A DNA stretch of 64,000 nt from Erpobdella octoculata (taxonomy: Eukaryota > Annelida > Clitellata > Hirudinida > Erpobdellidae). The position numbers were made by a program, and so were the translations under genes. This document shows positions 26,230-40,489 of the stretch, piece after piece. How positions within the stretch are numbered: the first letter of the stretch is position 1; every line of letters begins with the position of its first letter. The notes below the pieces were generated by a model, which was not told the DNA's origin, ran no database searches, and saw nothing but the letters and a program-made list of their open reading frames with translations. The DNA is taken from positions 18,219,273 to 18,283,272 of the forward strand of contig OZ022241.1 of the NCBI GenBank assembly GCA_963978895.1. Reading direction: 5' to 3'.

Positions 26230-26456
26230 TTTATTTAGGTTACAATCTCTGTTTGATGGTGTATCTTGCAAGTAAAATTTACCCTGTTTTTTTACTAGCT
26301 AGGAAGCTGAAACTTTCAGCATAGTTTTATATAGGATGCCAATATATGATTCAATTAAAAAAAAAACTTAATTTGAATATCTTTCGTATTTCTAAATCAA
26401 GTATATTTGAAATAAATGTTTGTGTTGAAAAACACGTTTTTTCTTTTACTTGTTGT
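26230..26456 (+). repeat. Dispersed repeat, copy 2 (copy 1 at 3478-3732)
   Basis: Same order and orientation of shared runs as copy 1, but lacking its GT-rich part. Confidence 0.7.
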
Positions 26457-28133
26457 ATAAAATATTCCAGACGTCTGTACTTTGTTGCAATCTGGGTCAC
26501 ATTAGGTTAACACGATGTTCGGGTTGAAAATTAGGTGAAGTGTCGTCTTTTTGACCTATATGCCAGTCATAAGGATAGTCAAGGTAAGGAGGATACGGGG
26601 GCAAAACGTTCCCGCAAGCCTATCATGGGTGCTGCTATTTGATTAGTTCAAATCTGATGAGATTTTTGTTAAAAGACCTTAAAATCTTATCCCTTAAATT
26701 CTTAAATTTCTTGGGTGTTATTAATTTTGAAAAGAATACAATTTTAATGATAATTATCCAAACTGTCTCTGCTAATTTTTTCATTATTTTTCTAAATTTG
26801 CAATATTTGGAAACAAAACAAGATTAATTAGTTATTTCTACAAAAATGAATTTTTTGGACATTTGAATATTTAATTTTCTAATTATTGTGGGATTATATG
26901 TGAAGTTGCAATTTCGAAATTGTAGATTATTCATTTGAGATGCGCAAGCGGACTGTCGCATTCGTACACAGAGCCAATTCAAAGATGTATTTATATTATA
27001 TTCAGAACTGTGGGTTTAAAATATTGCTCATAGCTTGCGTATGTTTGGTTTATAAGATAAATATATAAAAATACTTTTATGCGGTATACATTTTAGATGT
27101 AGGTTTTATTAAAATTTCAGAATACTTTATTTTTCGTAAGCATAGATGCAGTGAATCGTGTAGATTTTTTTAGACAATTTCTGAAATATAAAAGGTATCA
27201 GATTAATTGTTTGTTCTACAATTATTAAACTACACATTTTATAGTGTACGATAAATGCTGAATCCTTCAATCGGTATTTGAGAATATAAATTAAGGCAAC
27301 CGTATAATCGTTTTGTTTTCTACTGTATGTTATTCGTGTTAATTTAATTTTAAATTTGCATCTTTTTAGTTTTCAGTTGCTTTTATTAACCTTCAATGGT
27401 TTCAATGTTCGCGAATGTTCGGAAGATCTTTTCTAAAACTCTCCCACTTCTCAACCAACATTTGTTTTTAAATTGTGCATCAATAATCATAACTTGAAAC
27501 ATTTTCAAAAAATTTCACCAAAAGCAATTTGTCGAATGTAAAAATTCAGCGACCCAAACTTCATTCTAATCTTTTCCTTTTTAAAAACCCGCTGACTTAT
27601 TTAGGATCATTAAGTATTATCAATATTTCATTAACAACTTTTAATATAAAAACAACATTTAATACATTGTATAGAACGTATAAAATTAATGTTTTGATTA
27701 GTAATTTATATTATGTACAACGCCTCTCAAAAACTCTATAATATTATTTTTGATCATAATTCACGCTACTGTACTTGGCTAGCCTCTCACAAAAATCAAA
27801 TCAAATTTATTAAACGCCAATGTCGTAAACGAATCTGAATATTGCTCTATTTGGAAATTTCTGATGCTCTGCTCACGTTGAAAAGCGAGAATAAACTTTT
27901 AGATGTTCAAGCGTTGTGCAGATTCCATCCTCTAATTGAATTTGTGGTTTTATGAAGATGGCGTCCAGTTTGTGTGTGTGTGACAGTTCCACATTTCTAC
28001 GGAGAAGCGGGGCACTCGGCGTCCTATGGGTCGTTGAAGAGATTGGCGTCGTCCAATCCAGCAGTCCTCCAAATAATATAAACAAGCACGCCTAGTATTT
28101 CTTCAGTCATGTTACCATCAATAATAACTAGGG

Positions 28134-29051
28134 CAGAGGCGTGGATTGGAGGGCTGAGGGGACCGAACCACCCCCCCCCAGAATTTGCCACCAAATAGAA
28201 AACATATCTTTTCTAGCTCACCCATGAATGAGTAATTAGATTAGTTGATAAAAACAGTATTTATCATATTTTTTTAATTATATCTACTTATAATCTACTG
28301 CTAATATTTTTCAATAACTTATAATAAAAATCCTTCCTAAGTCTCGTCTTGAATCTTCCTCTCTTAGCCAATTTCATATCTTTTCTGTTAGGCATTCTTT
28401 TGCTAAACGCTCTTTTTCCTACTCTGGTCCTTTTCTCTGGAACTCTATTCCTACTACTCATACTAAATCTACTTCTCTCACTAAAAGTTTAATGGTTTGA
28501 TTGATTGCTTGATTGCTTTCGGTCCATCCGATTGAACCCCTATGAAATTTAGGCTCGTGTATCTGTCCTAGCTTGACGAACAGTTAGCATATTCTTATCC
28601 TACCCGTTGCTTGAGCTCTCTCACCAAGATTTTTCCCAATTCCTTTTAAATTATTTTATTAGCATACACACGATTGAGTATTTAGATTAGTTGATGAAAG
28701 CAGTATTAATCAGACTGTTGATTAATATCCAATTAATTAAATCTCTGCTATTATTATACAATCTTTTAGGACCTTTAGTCTATTTGATCTTGATGATTCA
28801 GTGGACAATTTTGTAAAAATGAAAGAATGTCGATACCCTTTGTTACATTCATAATTTAAACGCTTTTTGTCTGCTTTCAATATTAAATAAAAATAAACTT
28901 TTTTAAACTTTTTTTTAACTTATATGATGATTTACATGAAAAAAACCAACATACAAATGTATATTGGGATGGTCATTTTTGTTTGAAGATTTTCAGGGTT
29001 AAAGTTAAAAAATCTTTGCCCCCTCAACATTTAGCTGAATCCACGCCTCTG
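28134..29051. mobile_element. hAT-like non-autonomous element
   Basis: The left end CAGAGGCGTGGATT and the right end AATCCACGCCTCTG are a perfect 14-bp inverted repeat. C/G runs lie just inside ('ccaccccccccc' at 28170 and 'tttgccccctc' at 29017), as in the element at 2984. Flanking octamers AACTAGGG and GGTTTGGG do not match well, so no target duplication is claimed. Inside, a block 'ttagattagttgat(a/g)aaa' occurs twice (28236 and 28680), an internal duplication. There is no transposase frame. Confidence 0.68.
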
Positions 29052-29220
29052 GGTTTGGGTTCTTGAATTTTAAATTTTTGGGTTCGTGTTTTCAACTTTT
29101 CAAAAATTGGCTTCGGGTTTTCGATTTTCAAAATTTTGGGTTTGGGTTCGAGTTCGGGTCCGGGTTTTAAAATTAAAAACCTTCGTGTTCGGGTTGGATT
29201 TGGGTCGAGTTTGGGTAATA
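29052..29220 (+). repeat. GGTTTGGG/GGTTCGGG-type repeat
   Basis: Degenerate repeats of 'gggttcgggtttt' and 'caaaattttggg'. A related array at 59195-59345 ends in 'gggtacccgtgacatcc', which looks like the terminus of a transposon. Confidence 0.6.
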
Positions 29221-29659
29221 CAATTTTCGTAATTTTGGGAATGCGCGGAGAGTGATCTTAGCGCTAATATATATTTTATTGTTGGCTAAGCAGATTAAGT
29301 GATTATTATTCTGTATTACAATAATAAACAACATAAGTACTGCAGCACTACTTATGTTGTTCAATGTTGTCTATAATTTTATTTTATTTTCCTAAAATCT
29401 GTTTAAAAATAACTCTTTTTCTTAAATTGGTTTAGCATTACATACGAGCGTCTTGTTTTTATCATAGCAAATTCTGTAACTATAACATAAAATAAACGGT
29501 TCTTAAGTGCCCTTAAATTGTTTATTTGAAGTTTAAAATAATAGACGACTACAATTAAAGGACGCTTTTGTCAAAAATTAGATCCAATCATTAAAACTTA
29601 TGAATTTGTATTAAAATTTTATTGTAATATGTAAAATGATAAAGGTCGTGAAACGGGAT

Positions 29660-29850
29660 GCGGAAAGTTCGCCCCCGGCTTCTCGCCCCTGTCTTTTCGC
29701 CCCCGGGGAAGTTTCACCCCGGGAAGATTTGCCCCGGTTTTTCGTCCCTGGGAAAGTTCGCCTCCGCGCTTTTCGCCCCTGGGAAATTTCGCCCCCGGTT
29801 TTTTGCCCCTGGTTTTTAGCCACCGGTTTTTTACTTCTGGTTTTTGTCCC
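29660..29850 (+). repeat. C-rich subterminal array, left arm
   Basis: About ten units of 'tttttcgcccc(c/t)gg' with 'gaaagttcgcccc' variants. It is the inverted counterpart of 34150-34345. The open frame across it, with repeated 'FAPG' and 'FCPW' words, is an artefact of the repeat. Confidence 0.85.
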
Positions 29851-30905
29851 CAGTGGTTTACTCTCTATCCGTTTTTAAGTAAAAAAAACTTTTTGGAAGC
29901 TTTTATAACAAATTACCCACGATTACCCGCCCCAGTCATCAGGCTATTTTTGGAGAAAAGTGAAAAAAATATTTGAGAAGTTTTGCAAAATGCATCAACA
30001 ACTACCCCCTCCGGTCATCAGCTATTTAAGAAAGAAAAGTGTATAAGAATAATAATGTTTGACAATATTTAGAGTGGCGTAAATCCTAAAAGACTTCAAG
30101 GCCACTGAAGGGTTCTTTGCAGAGGCAGCCATTTATAGGCGCTTACCCCTTTAGCAATGCGAGTGAACTCCTTGCTTAAGGGAGTTACGCTAGTGACGCT
30201 GGTGAGGCTTGAACTGCCAACATAATCTTTGGCGCTCTTGTAGCTGCCGGAAGCGTCAGTTTATGGGGCACGTTTTTATTGAATTTAACCTCGGATAATA
30301 CATTTTATTATCTTTCATTTGTCAGTTAAACATTTTTTTTAACTAAAGTCGTTTAAATCGATATCTAGTTTGCTTATAATAAATTGATTTAATCTTCATA
30401 CTTGAAGCTATTTATGCATCAGCCGTGCAAACGCTGCTTTCTGCTAATTACTGATTTTGTTTGTTTTGTTTTGTACTTTTCTGCACTAATGGATTCTAGT
30501 GGATTGCTGTTTAAGCTACTGATTTTTAGAAACTAACTTCTGTATCAACTATTGCCGTTATAATTGTTGGCGTTATTTTTTTTTGAAAGAGCGCCATGGT
30601 TTCCTTGGTTCCAACTGCGTTGCTACGTCCAATCTCAGCACGTTATTCGTATACACGTGACCAACTGCTGCAGGCTAGAAGAAGCCTCTGGTGTTCGCTT
30701 TCACCATCTACAATTTTCAACATATCTGAGCCTGGTTTGCGACGCCATCGTGGCTCTCGCGCCGGCAAATAAAAACAGAGAAAAATTAAAATAATAAGAA
30801 CGAAACGTACTACTTGCCCGCGACTTATCGTTCTTGATGACAGACGCTCGAGCACAAATCTCATTCGTCCACGCTTTCAAAGACATTCTAACGCCTCGAT
30901 AAAAA
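29851..30905. other. Non-coding stretch between the left arm and the LINE
   Basis: It contains 'ccggtcatcagctatttaag' (30015), the recurrent hAT-like module, and at 30100-30150 a block whose reverse complement, 'gcctataaatggctgcctct', recurs at 41100. 30700-30905 may be the 5'UTR or first frame of the LINE. Confidence 0.4.
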
Positions 30906-33833
<2,928 letters not shown>

Positions 33834-33834
33834 G

Positions 33835-33873
33835 ATCGACAGGCGAACGCTCTACCGCTCTGCCACCAGCGCC
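33835..33873 (-). ncRNA. tRNA-like 5' half (SINE head remnant)
   Basis: The minus strand reads 'GGCGCTGGTGGCAGAGCGGT' 'AGAGCGTTCGCC', a tRNA-like 5' half with a good polymerase III A box (TGGCAGAGCGG at 33865-33855). The 3' half and B box are absent; the sequence passes straight into the (ATT)n tail of the LINE on the opposite strand. It is probably a tRNA-derived SINE head rather than a functional tRNA. Confidence 0.5.
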
Positions 33874-34149
33874 TAATATAGAGAAGTATCTACAACTACC
33901 CCCACTTAACCCGTCATCTGCTTTATGCTGAAATGATGCTCCTGCCTTCCACTAATTTTTAAGTATCTTATCACAGTCAAATGGTCTGGATAAAACACTG
34001 CTGGGAATATTTTTCAGGGGTTATTATTTTCCCAAGGATAAAAAGTTGTAAGAGGGGAAAAGTCAAAAACCTCAGGAACTAACGCCTCATGAGTAAAACG
34101 TGCAAAAAATATAAAATGCTGAGAAACCTTTCCAGATAAAAATCAGGGA

Positions 34150-34345
34150 TGAAAACCGGGGCAAACAATCGGGGTAGAAACCGGGTGAAAAACCTGAAGA
34201 CAATTTTCCCAGGGGCAAAAAACCGAGAGCCAAAAACTGAGAGCGAAAAAGTGGAGGCGAAAAAACGGGGGCAAAAAACCAGGGGCGAAAAACCGGGGGC
34301 GAAAAGCGTGGGGACTAACTTTCCCAGGGGCGAAAAACCGGGGAT
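34150..34345 (-). repeat. G-rich subterminal array, right arm
   Basis: About twelve units of 'gggggcgaaaaaccgg' with 'aggggcaaaaaacc' variants; the reverse complement of the array at 29660-29850. Together the arms suggest a foldback-like element of about 4.7 kb into which the LINE was inserted. No clear target duplication was found. Confidence 0.85.
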
Positions 34346-34489
34346 GTACCATTTACATTTAGAAATCGTGCGTTGGGGTCTGCTATCTATGCTGGAGTCA
34401 TGCTATCTACTCGTCATGCACTTTGAAAACCCTTAAAACCAGGCATTGTCCAGCATGGGCAGTACTCTACTATCTAGATTGGGGTAAGC

Positions 34490-35140
34490 CTATCTACGTT
34501 GGTGTATGTTAATTATGTTGTGTTCATGCTGTCTACGTTTGGGTCATGCTATCTACGTTGAGGTTATGCTGTTTTCGTTGGTGGTCATGCTATTTACGTT
34601 GGGGTTATGCTAGTTACGTTGGGGTCATGCTATTTACGTTAGGGTCATGCTATTTACGTTAGGGGTCATGCTGTTTACGTTGATGGTTATGCTATTTACA
34701 TAGGTGGTCATGCTATTTACGTTGGTAGTTATGCTATTTAGGTTAGGGATCATGTTAGTTACGTTGGAGTCATGCAATTTACGTTGACGCATGTTAATTA
34801 CATTGGGGTCATGGTTGTGTCTAAGTTGGGGTCAGGCTATGTACGTTGACTTTATGCTATTTTCGTTTGGTGGTCAGGTTATTTACGTAGGGATCATATT
34901 ATTTACGTTAGGGGTCATGCTATTAACGTTAGGGGTCAGGCTATTTACGTTGGTGGTCATGATATTTACGTTGGTGGTTTTGCTATTTACGTTAGTGGTC
35001 ATGCTGTTTACGTTGGGGTCATGCTATTTACGTTGGTGGTCATGCTATTTACGTTGGTGGTCATGCTATTTACATTGGTGGTCATGCTATTTACGTTAGT
35101 GGTCATGCTATTTACGTTGGTGGTCATGATATTTTTTATT
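34490..35140 (+). repeat. 21-bp minisatellite array, left block
   Basis: About thirty units of 'ggtggtcatgctatttacgt' plus one base; the left units are degenerate and the right ones near-perfect. The 21-bp period keeps a frame open (MLFTLVV repeats), which I do not regard as coding. Confidence 0.93.
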
Positions 35141-35288
35141 ATTTTATTTATAACGTTCACAAATAGCAGGGCCAACGGTCACTTACACCATTTGAATGGC
35201 AATATAAACAGAGAACGAGTAGTTGAGAGTTCGAAACAAAAACGAAATCAAAAATGAATCAAGAAAGAAGACGCAAAATAATGGTTTA

Positions 35289-36302
35289 GGGGACTCCATA
35301 AATTACGTAAGGTAAATGGGGGAGGAGGAAGAATGAGAAAAAATCTTAGTTTCTTATGGGGGAGGGGGTATAACGTTTTCTTACGTAAGTCTATATTTTG
35401 ACATTTTTCTTTCTTTTTTTTATTAAATCAAATTACACAAGAGACTTTCGAGAAGGAATTAAGAGAGCGCTGTTGAAACATCTTTAGTTTTAAAGCAGAC
35501 CACAGATGGCTCTGTTATCTAATGCTGCTGTCAAAAAGTAAACAAACTGGCTAAAGTTGTGGTTTTTATATAATAATAAATTGAGTGAATAGAAATTGCG
35601 TAGACGTCCAGAATATTACATTAGATTAGTTTAAGAGTTAGGGTTATATCACATCAAGGTATGTACTTTATTTTAATATATCTCTAATGTTTCACCATAA
35701 AATTGAATTTTTACATTAATTTTATAATATACAAATAGTGTCTGGCTTACAATATGGGCAAATTACACACTATATTGTAATTTCGTTACAAATTACAAAT
35801 TACTCTGAAAATTGTAATTTCGATACGAATTACAAATGACATCTAATAAAAGGGCCAAATTACAAACTACTAATTTCAAATTACACGAAATTAAATTACA
35901 TCAAACCGGTTTAGAAAAACTAAACAACATTTTCTCTATTTATTAAAAATATTAAAAAGCAAACGAAATGTTTATCAATATTGAAAATTTTTAGAATCCA
36001 AAAGTATAAATTTTACTAGTTATTTTTATTTTAAAAATGTTCTTATTACTTTTCTATATGTCTAATTTTAATACTTCATGCTTGAATTTAAAAACCTAGA
36101 ACGCTTCTGCATTCTTTTTTGGTTATTATAAACTTTGCAATACAGATTAATCATCCTTATCTACATTTTTTGTTGAAGGGGGTATTGATAAACCTTACGT
36201 AAATTCAGGGTGGGGGGTCGACGAATTTTTACAAAATCTTACAACGGGAGGAAGGAGCGAAAAAAAGCGAAAAATTACCTTACGTAATTTATGGACGTCC
36301 CC
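35289..36302. mobile_element. Harbinger-like MITE, 1.0 kb
   Basis: It is flanked by 3-bp direct repeats TTA (35286-35288 and 36303-36305). The inverted termini are about 28 bp: GGGGACTCCATAAATTACGT at the left and GGGGACGTCCATAAATTACG as the reverse complement of the right, differing by one base insertion. A 3-bp TTA/TAA duplication is typical of the PIF/Harbinger superfamily. Next to both ends are G-rich runs. The interior is AT-rich with no transposase and includes alternating 'aaattacaa' and 'ttgtaattt' words at 35750-35900. Confidence 0.75.
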
Positions 36303-36305
36303 TTA

Positions 36306-36555
36306 GTTCAACGTTTAGGCACACAACAAAAGCGAGGAGCAACGACAACACAAACAGGCAAATCAGACCAATTATCATAGACAATACCACCATCATCATC
36401 ATCACCATCCTCTTCATCGACACCATCATCATCACACAACATTATTCCTGTCATTAATTACTCAGATAGCATCATTACCATCAAAAACAGGAGAATAATC
36501 ATTTTTGCCCAGTTTCAATGACAGACAGAAAACGAGTTAAGTCAACTTGAGCGAC
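36306..36555. other. Spacer between the MITE and the right minisatellite block
   Basis: CAT/CCA-rich simple sequence ('accatcatcatcatcaccat' near 36390) and no gene. Confidence 0.5.
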
Positions 36556-36815
36556 TTACGTTGGTGGTCATGCTATTTACGTTGGTGGTCATGCTATTTA
36601 CGTTGGTGGTCATGCTATTTACGTTGGTGGCCATGCTATTTACGTTGGTGGCCATGCTATTCACGTTGGGGGTCTTGCTATTTACGTTGGCGGTAATGCT
36701 ATTTAAGTGGGTTGTCATGCTATTTACGTTAGTTGTCATGCTATTTACGTTGGTGGTTTTGCTATTTACGTTAGTGGTCATGCTCTTTACGATCGGGCCA
36801 TGCTAGTTACGTCGG
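36556..36815 (+). repeat. 21-bp minisatellite array, right block
   Basis: About twelve units of the same 21-bp repeat, in the same orientation as 34490-35140. The two blocks are probably one array split by later insertions. Confidence 0.93.
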
Positions 36816-37620
36816 AAGGGAAATTTAAAATGCAATATAAGGTTGTAAATTTTTATACACTCAAATACACACATTTATTGTCAATTTATTGTAAAAAAAT
36901 TCGAACAAGACAAGAAAATAACATGTAAGCTCAGTCATGAATTGTAACAAACAACACTTCATTGGGTTGATATAATCTGATATCTGATCGAATAAATAAA
37001 TAATTCACGTGTTTCAAAGCTAGCGTAGATCAATAAGTGCACAAAAGGTAGGTCCGACCAATCTTCATCTAAATAAAAAACCAGTCAATACTCCTGATAC
37101 GGAACATTTCATAACAAATAAACATAAATTTTGATTTAAAATTTCAATAGTTTAAGCTAAAAATAATTTAAACAAATTATTCGAAATAAGATTTAGCAGT
37201 TTGAAGAAGGCAGTTGAAAAATGCAAATTCTGATTCAACAATATTATAAGAATTTACCAAATTGTTTTTAAGTGAACGTCACAAAATAAAACTAAGTTTA
37301 ATTTTGATCGATTCAAAAAATCTTACAAATTAATAAGTTTGACAGAATATAGAACGCACTATTTCCATACATAATTAAAAAAACGCTGCCAAATTTATGA
37401 AACCAGAAATTATTGATTTGTTACATATAAATTTGTTGTAAAAGTAATTATTCTTTTGCTTACCTATTAAAACAGACATGAGTGTTTCATGATAAAACCA
37501 GCTAAAGTAATAAATTTGAGTTATAAATTCCTATAAACAAATATAAAAATTGAGCCTTGATAAAATCATCGTCATACTTCAAGCAATAAAACCCAAACTA
37601 TTTACTAAATTGACAATCTT
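36816..37620. other. 3' flank of the glycosyltransferase-like gene
   Basis: AT-rich with no gene. On the minus strand the first plausible poly(A) signal is an ATTAAA at 37302-37297, about 320 bp after the stop. No canonical AATAAA was found closer. Confidence 0.4.
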
Positions 37621-38896
37621 TCAAGAAACAGCAACGGAGTTATTGAAACCAGTTCTAGAGATGTTTTTGGTGAAAGGCTGATCATTTTTTATGGTAGTTA
37701 CTGTGGTTGATTTCAATGTCGGGGCAACAGTTGTTTTCGTAGAAGCTCTCTGAGTTGTCGTCGTTGTAGTAGTGGATTTTGTCGTTGTTGTAGTAGTAGT
37801 AGCTTTTGTCGTCAGTCTATTTTGACATAGTTTTGATGGCATTACTTTTTCAATATTATCATAAGAGTTTTGTACGTCAACGTTGTCATTGTTCAAGTAT
37901 GGAAGTTCGTGCTCGTTGAAGCGCTGACCAGCAAAATGCAGCTCCATATCTGAGGTCCATATATCTCTTAAACAAGATATTGAATCCAACAAATCTACTT
38001 TTAAAAGTTTTTTCAGTTGACTAAGAACATTAGTTGCTAATGTTTTATTTTGTTTAACGATTGACTGTGAATTCATCTGAAACAACAGTTCGATTCCTGG
38101 AGTCAAATAAGGATTATTTATTTGTAAGTGTTTCATTTTGGATTTTAAGTTTTGTTGCGTGCTGAAATTTTTATTGCTAAAATCTAAATCTGTTTTTAAA
38201 GCAGACCTCAATGACTGGTCAAGGACAATTCTGAGTATTCTTGCATTCCCACCCCACATACCTCTAGGAAAGAAGCTTTCTGTTAAATTAGCACTGTCTC
38301 GGATGAGGTGGATGAAAGGAGGGAATTTGTACGATTCGCTGTTGAACGTGAGAAGTGAAGAAAAAAAACTCATTAAAGCAGTCAATGACAGTAAAGAAGA
38401 TTTTGTAGTCGAATAACTTTGAATAAACCTATTAATCCATTTTTCTACTGTGATTGACTCGGCTTCTGTCAACCGAGAATCAACATTTCGTACGAGTAAC
38501 CATTCCACTTTTTCGTCCATGATTGCCAAATTACGCCATTTTTGCGGTTTTATATCTCGAAATGATTCATGTTTAACAAATTTTATTTCTGCACCCAACA
38601 ATTTCAAACGTTTCAAAAGTCGTCGTGACACTTTAAGAGAAGTAACGTTTGTTGGTCTATGGTCGTGAAGGTCAATGTCATCCGTTGTAGGGGTTCTTAA
38701 AGTATCAGGTTCAATGCTTGAACTGCTCACATAAAATCGAAGTTTCCATGTTGGAAATATTATCCTGGCCAGCTGAGCATTTCTTATGGCACCCCATGTA
38801 TGTCTTGGATTTGATCCAAACAAAGACATAGAAATTACTCGTGTTCCATCTGGTTTCAAATTGTTTTCGGAGATTTTTTTCACTGAACGGATGTAT
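37621..38896 (-). CDS. Two-domain glycosyltransferase-like protein A, exon 4 (C-terminal domain)
   Basis: This last exon starts after the acceptor 'ctcaatcatag' (AG at 38898-38897) in phase 2 and encodes residues 430-853. It opens 'IRSVKKISENNLKPDGTRVI' and continues 'SMSLFGSNPRHTWGAIRNAQ', a start typical of a second glycosyltransferase-like fold. Within it 'WLLVRNVDSRLTEAES' (about 562-577) has the D-x-D-like 'VDSR', followed by 'FIHLIRDS' and 'GMWGGNA' (about 642-647). The same string of motifs is found in bacterial and eukaryotic proteins of this type. The C-terminus is a Thr-rich stalk (about 788-838). The first 450 bp are almost identical to exon 4 of paralogue B, and the rest is not. 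The function is inferred; the substrate is unknown. Confidence 0.8.
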
Positions 38897-40260
38897 CTAT
38901 GATTGAGAAAGAAATCTTGTACGTATGTATCTATGATTTAGGATCTTAAGGTAACGGTACTGTCGGACTCTCCCCTAAATAATTTATTACAGCATTAAAT
39001 GAGTAAGTGAGTGAGTGAGTGAGTGAGTGAGTGAGTGAGTGAGTGAGTGAGTGAGTGAGTGAGTGAGTGAGTGAGTGAGTGAGTGAGTGAGTGAGTGAGT
39101 GAGTGAGTGAGTGAGTGAGTGAGTGAGTGAGTGAGTGAGTGAGTGAGTGAGTGAGTGAGTGAGTGAGTGAGTGAGTGAGTGAGTGAGTGAGTGAGTGAGT
39201 GAGTGAGTGAGTGAGTGAGTGAGTGAGTGAGTGAGTGAGTGAGTGAGTGAGTGAGTGAGTGAGTGAGTGAGTGAGTGAGTGAGTGAGTGAGTGAGTGAGT
39301 GAGTGAGTGAGTGAGTGAGTGAGTGAGTGAGTGAGTGAGTGAGTGAGTGAGTGAGTGAGTGAGTGAGTGAGTGAGTGAGTGAGTGAGTGAGTGAGTGAGT
39401 GAGTGAGTGAGTGAGTGAGTGAGTGAGTGAGTGAGTGAGTGAGTGAGTGAGTGAGTGAGTGAGTGAGTGAGTGAGTGAGTGAGTGAGTGAGTGAGTGAGT
39501 GAGTGAGTGAGTGAGTGAGTGAGTGAGTGAGTGAGTGAGTGAGTGAGTGAGTGAGTGAGTGAGTGAGTGAGTGAGTGAGTGAGTGAGTGAGTGAGTGAGT
39601 GAGTGAGTGAGTGAGTGAGTGAGTGAGTGAGTGAGTGAGTGAGTGAGTGAGTGAGTGAGTGAGTGAGTGAGTGAGTGAGTGAGTGAGTGAGTGAGTGAGT
39701 GAGTGAGTGAGTGAGTGAGTGAGTGAGTGAGTGAGTGAGTGAGTGAGTGAGTGAGTGAGTGAGTGAGTGAGTGAGTGAGTGAGTGAGTGAGTGAGTGAGT
39801 GAGTGAGTGAGTGAGTGAGTGAGTGAGTGAGTGAGTGAGTGAGTGAGTGAGTGAGTGAGTGAGTGAGTGAGTGAGTGAGTGAGTGAGTGAGTGAGTGAGT
39901 GAGTGAGTGAGTGAGTGAGTGAGTGAGTGAGTGAGTGAGTGAGTGAGTGAGTGAGTGAGTGAGTGAGTGAGTGAGTGAGTGAGTGAGTGAGTGAGTGAGT
40001 GAGTGAGTGAGTGAGTGAGTGAGTGAGTGAGTGAGTGAGTGAGTGAGTGAGTGAGTGAGTGAGTGAGTGAGTGAGTGAGTGAGTGAGTGAGTGAGTGAGT
40101 GAGCCAGCCAATGAGGTTAATTATTATAATAAATTATCTTCGGCTTTACAAGAAATCTAGTTCAATATAGCGGCTCTTTAGATTGTTCTAGCCAGAACTA
40201 ACTACGTCCTTGAAGTTAGCGCAATAATATTTAATCAACATAAATAAACAGTTTACAAAC
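38897..40260 (-). other. Intron 3 of gene A
   Basis: Donor GTTTGT at 40260-40255, acceptor AG at 38898-38897, phase 2. Eighty per cent of it is the GAGT tetranucleotide array. Confidence 0.75.
39001..40103 (+). repeat. (GAGT)n tetranucleotide array, 1.1 kb
   Basis: About 275 copies of GAGT with virtually no interruption except one variant near each end. The 374-codon Leu-Thr-His-Ser frame it makes on the minus strand is an artefact. It lies wholly within an intron of gene A. Confidence 0.98.
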
Positions 40261-40328
40261 CTTCTCAAAGTTATATTGTCCCTCTGTAATTCATCTTCTA
40301 ATTTTTTACCTACTCCCCAATCACGAAC
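40261..40328 (-). CDS. Glycosyltransferase-like protein A, exon 3
   Basis: Sixty-eight bases, starting in phase 0 after the acceptor 'gattacaag' and ending in phase 2 before GTTTGT. It encodes 'VRDWGVGKKLEDELQRDNIT' and two more residues (407-428). The paralogue has an exon of identical length and phase at 59535-59468, which confirms the model. It links the two domains. Confidence 0.85.
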
Positions 40329-40489
40329 CTTGTAATCAATTATTAACTACTTTCACTAAAATTAAATTTAATAGTACATTTTAGACGTAGTTTTTGTAAA
40401 AAAAACTGTTTTTTTAATGTTTATAATATTATAAATGTCTGCTAAAATATTATAGCTTGAGCCTAGAGCAAACAACAATAGAAGCTCAC

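Larger units (their letters stand above)
25740..28133. other. Gene-free stretch with repeat fragments
   Basis: It contains the LINE-tail-like sequence at 26080-26140 and the dispersed repeat at 26230-26456. The rest is AT-rich without recognised genes. 'caaatcaaatttattaaacg' near 27795-27820 resembles a LINE 3' tail on the minus strand. Confidence 0.5.

Noticed and set aside
29636..29878. 80-codon frame with 'FAPG' and 'FCPW' repeats, and its counterpart at 34143-34352
   Set aside because: Translation of the GC-rich inverted arrays; a repeat artefact.
34791..35257. MLFTLVV-repeat frames, also at 36561-36806
   Set aside because: A 21-bp minisatellite open by period alone; hydrophobic repeats give a false membrane-protein look.
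38987..40111. 374-codon minus-strand frame of Leu-Thr-His-Ser repeats
   Set aside because: It is the translation of the GAGT tetranucleotide array inside an intron; any stop-free repeat gives such a frame.
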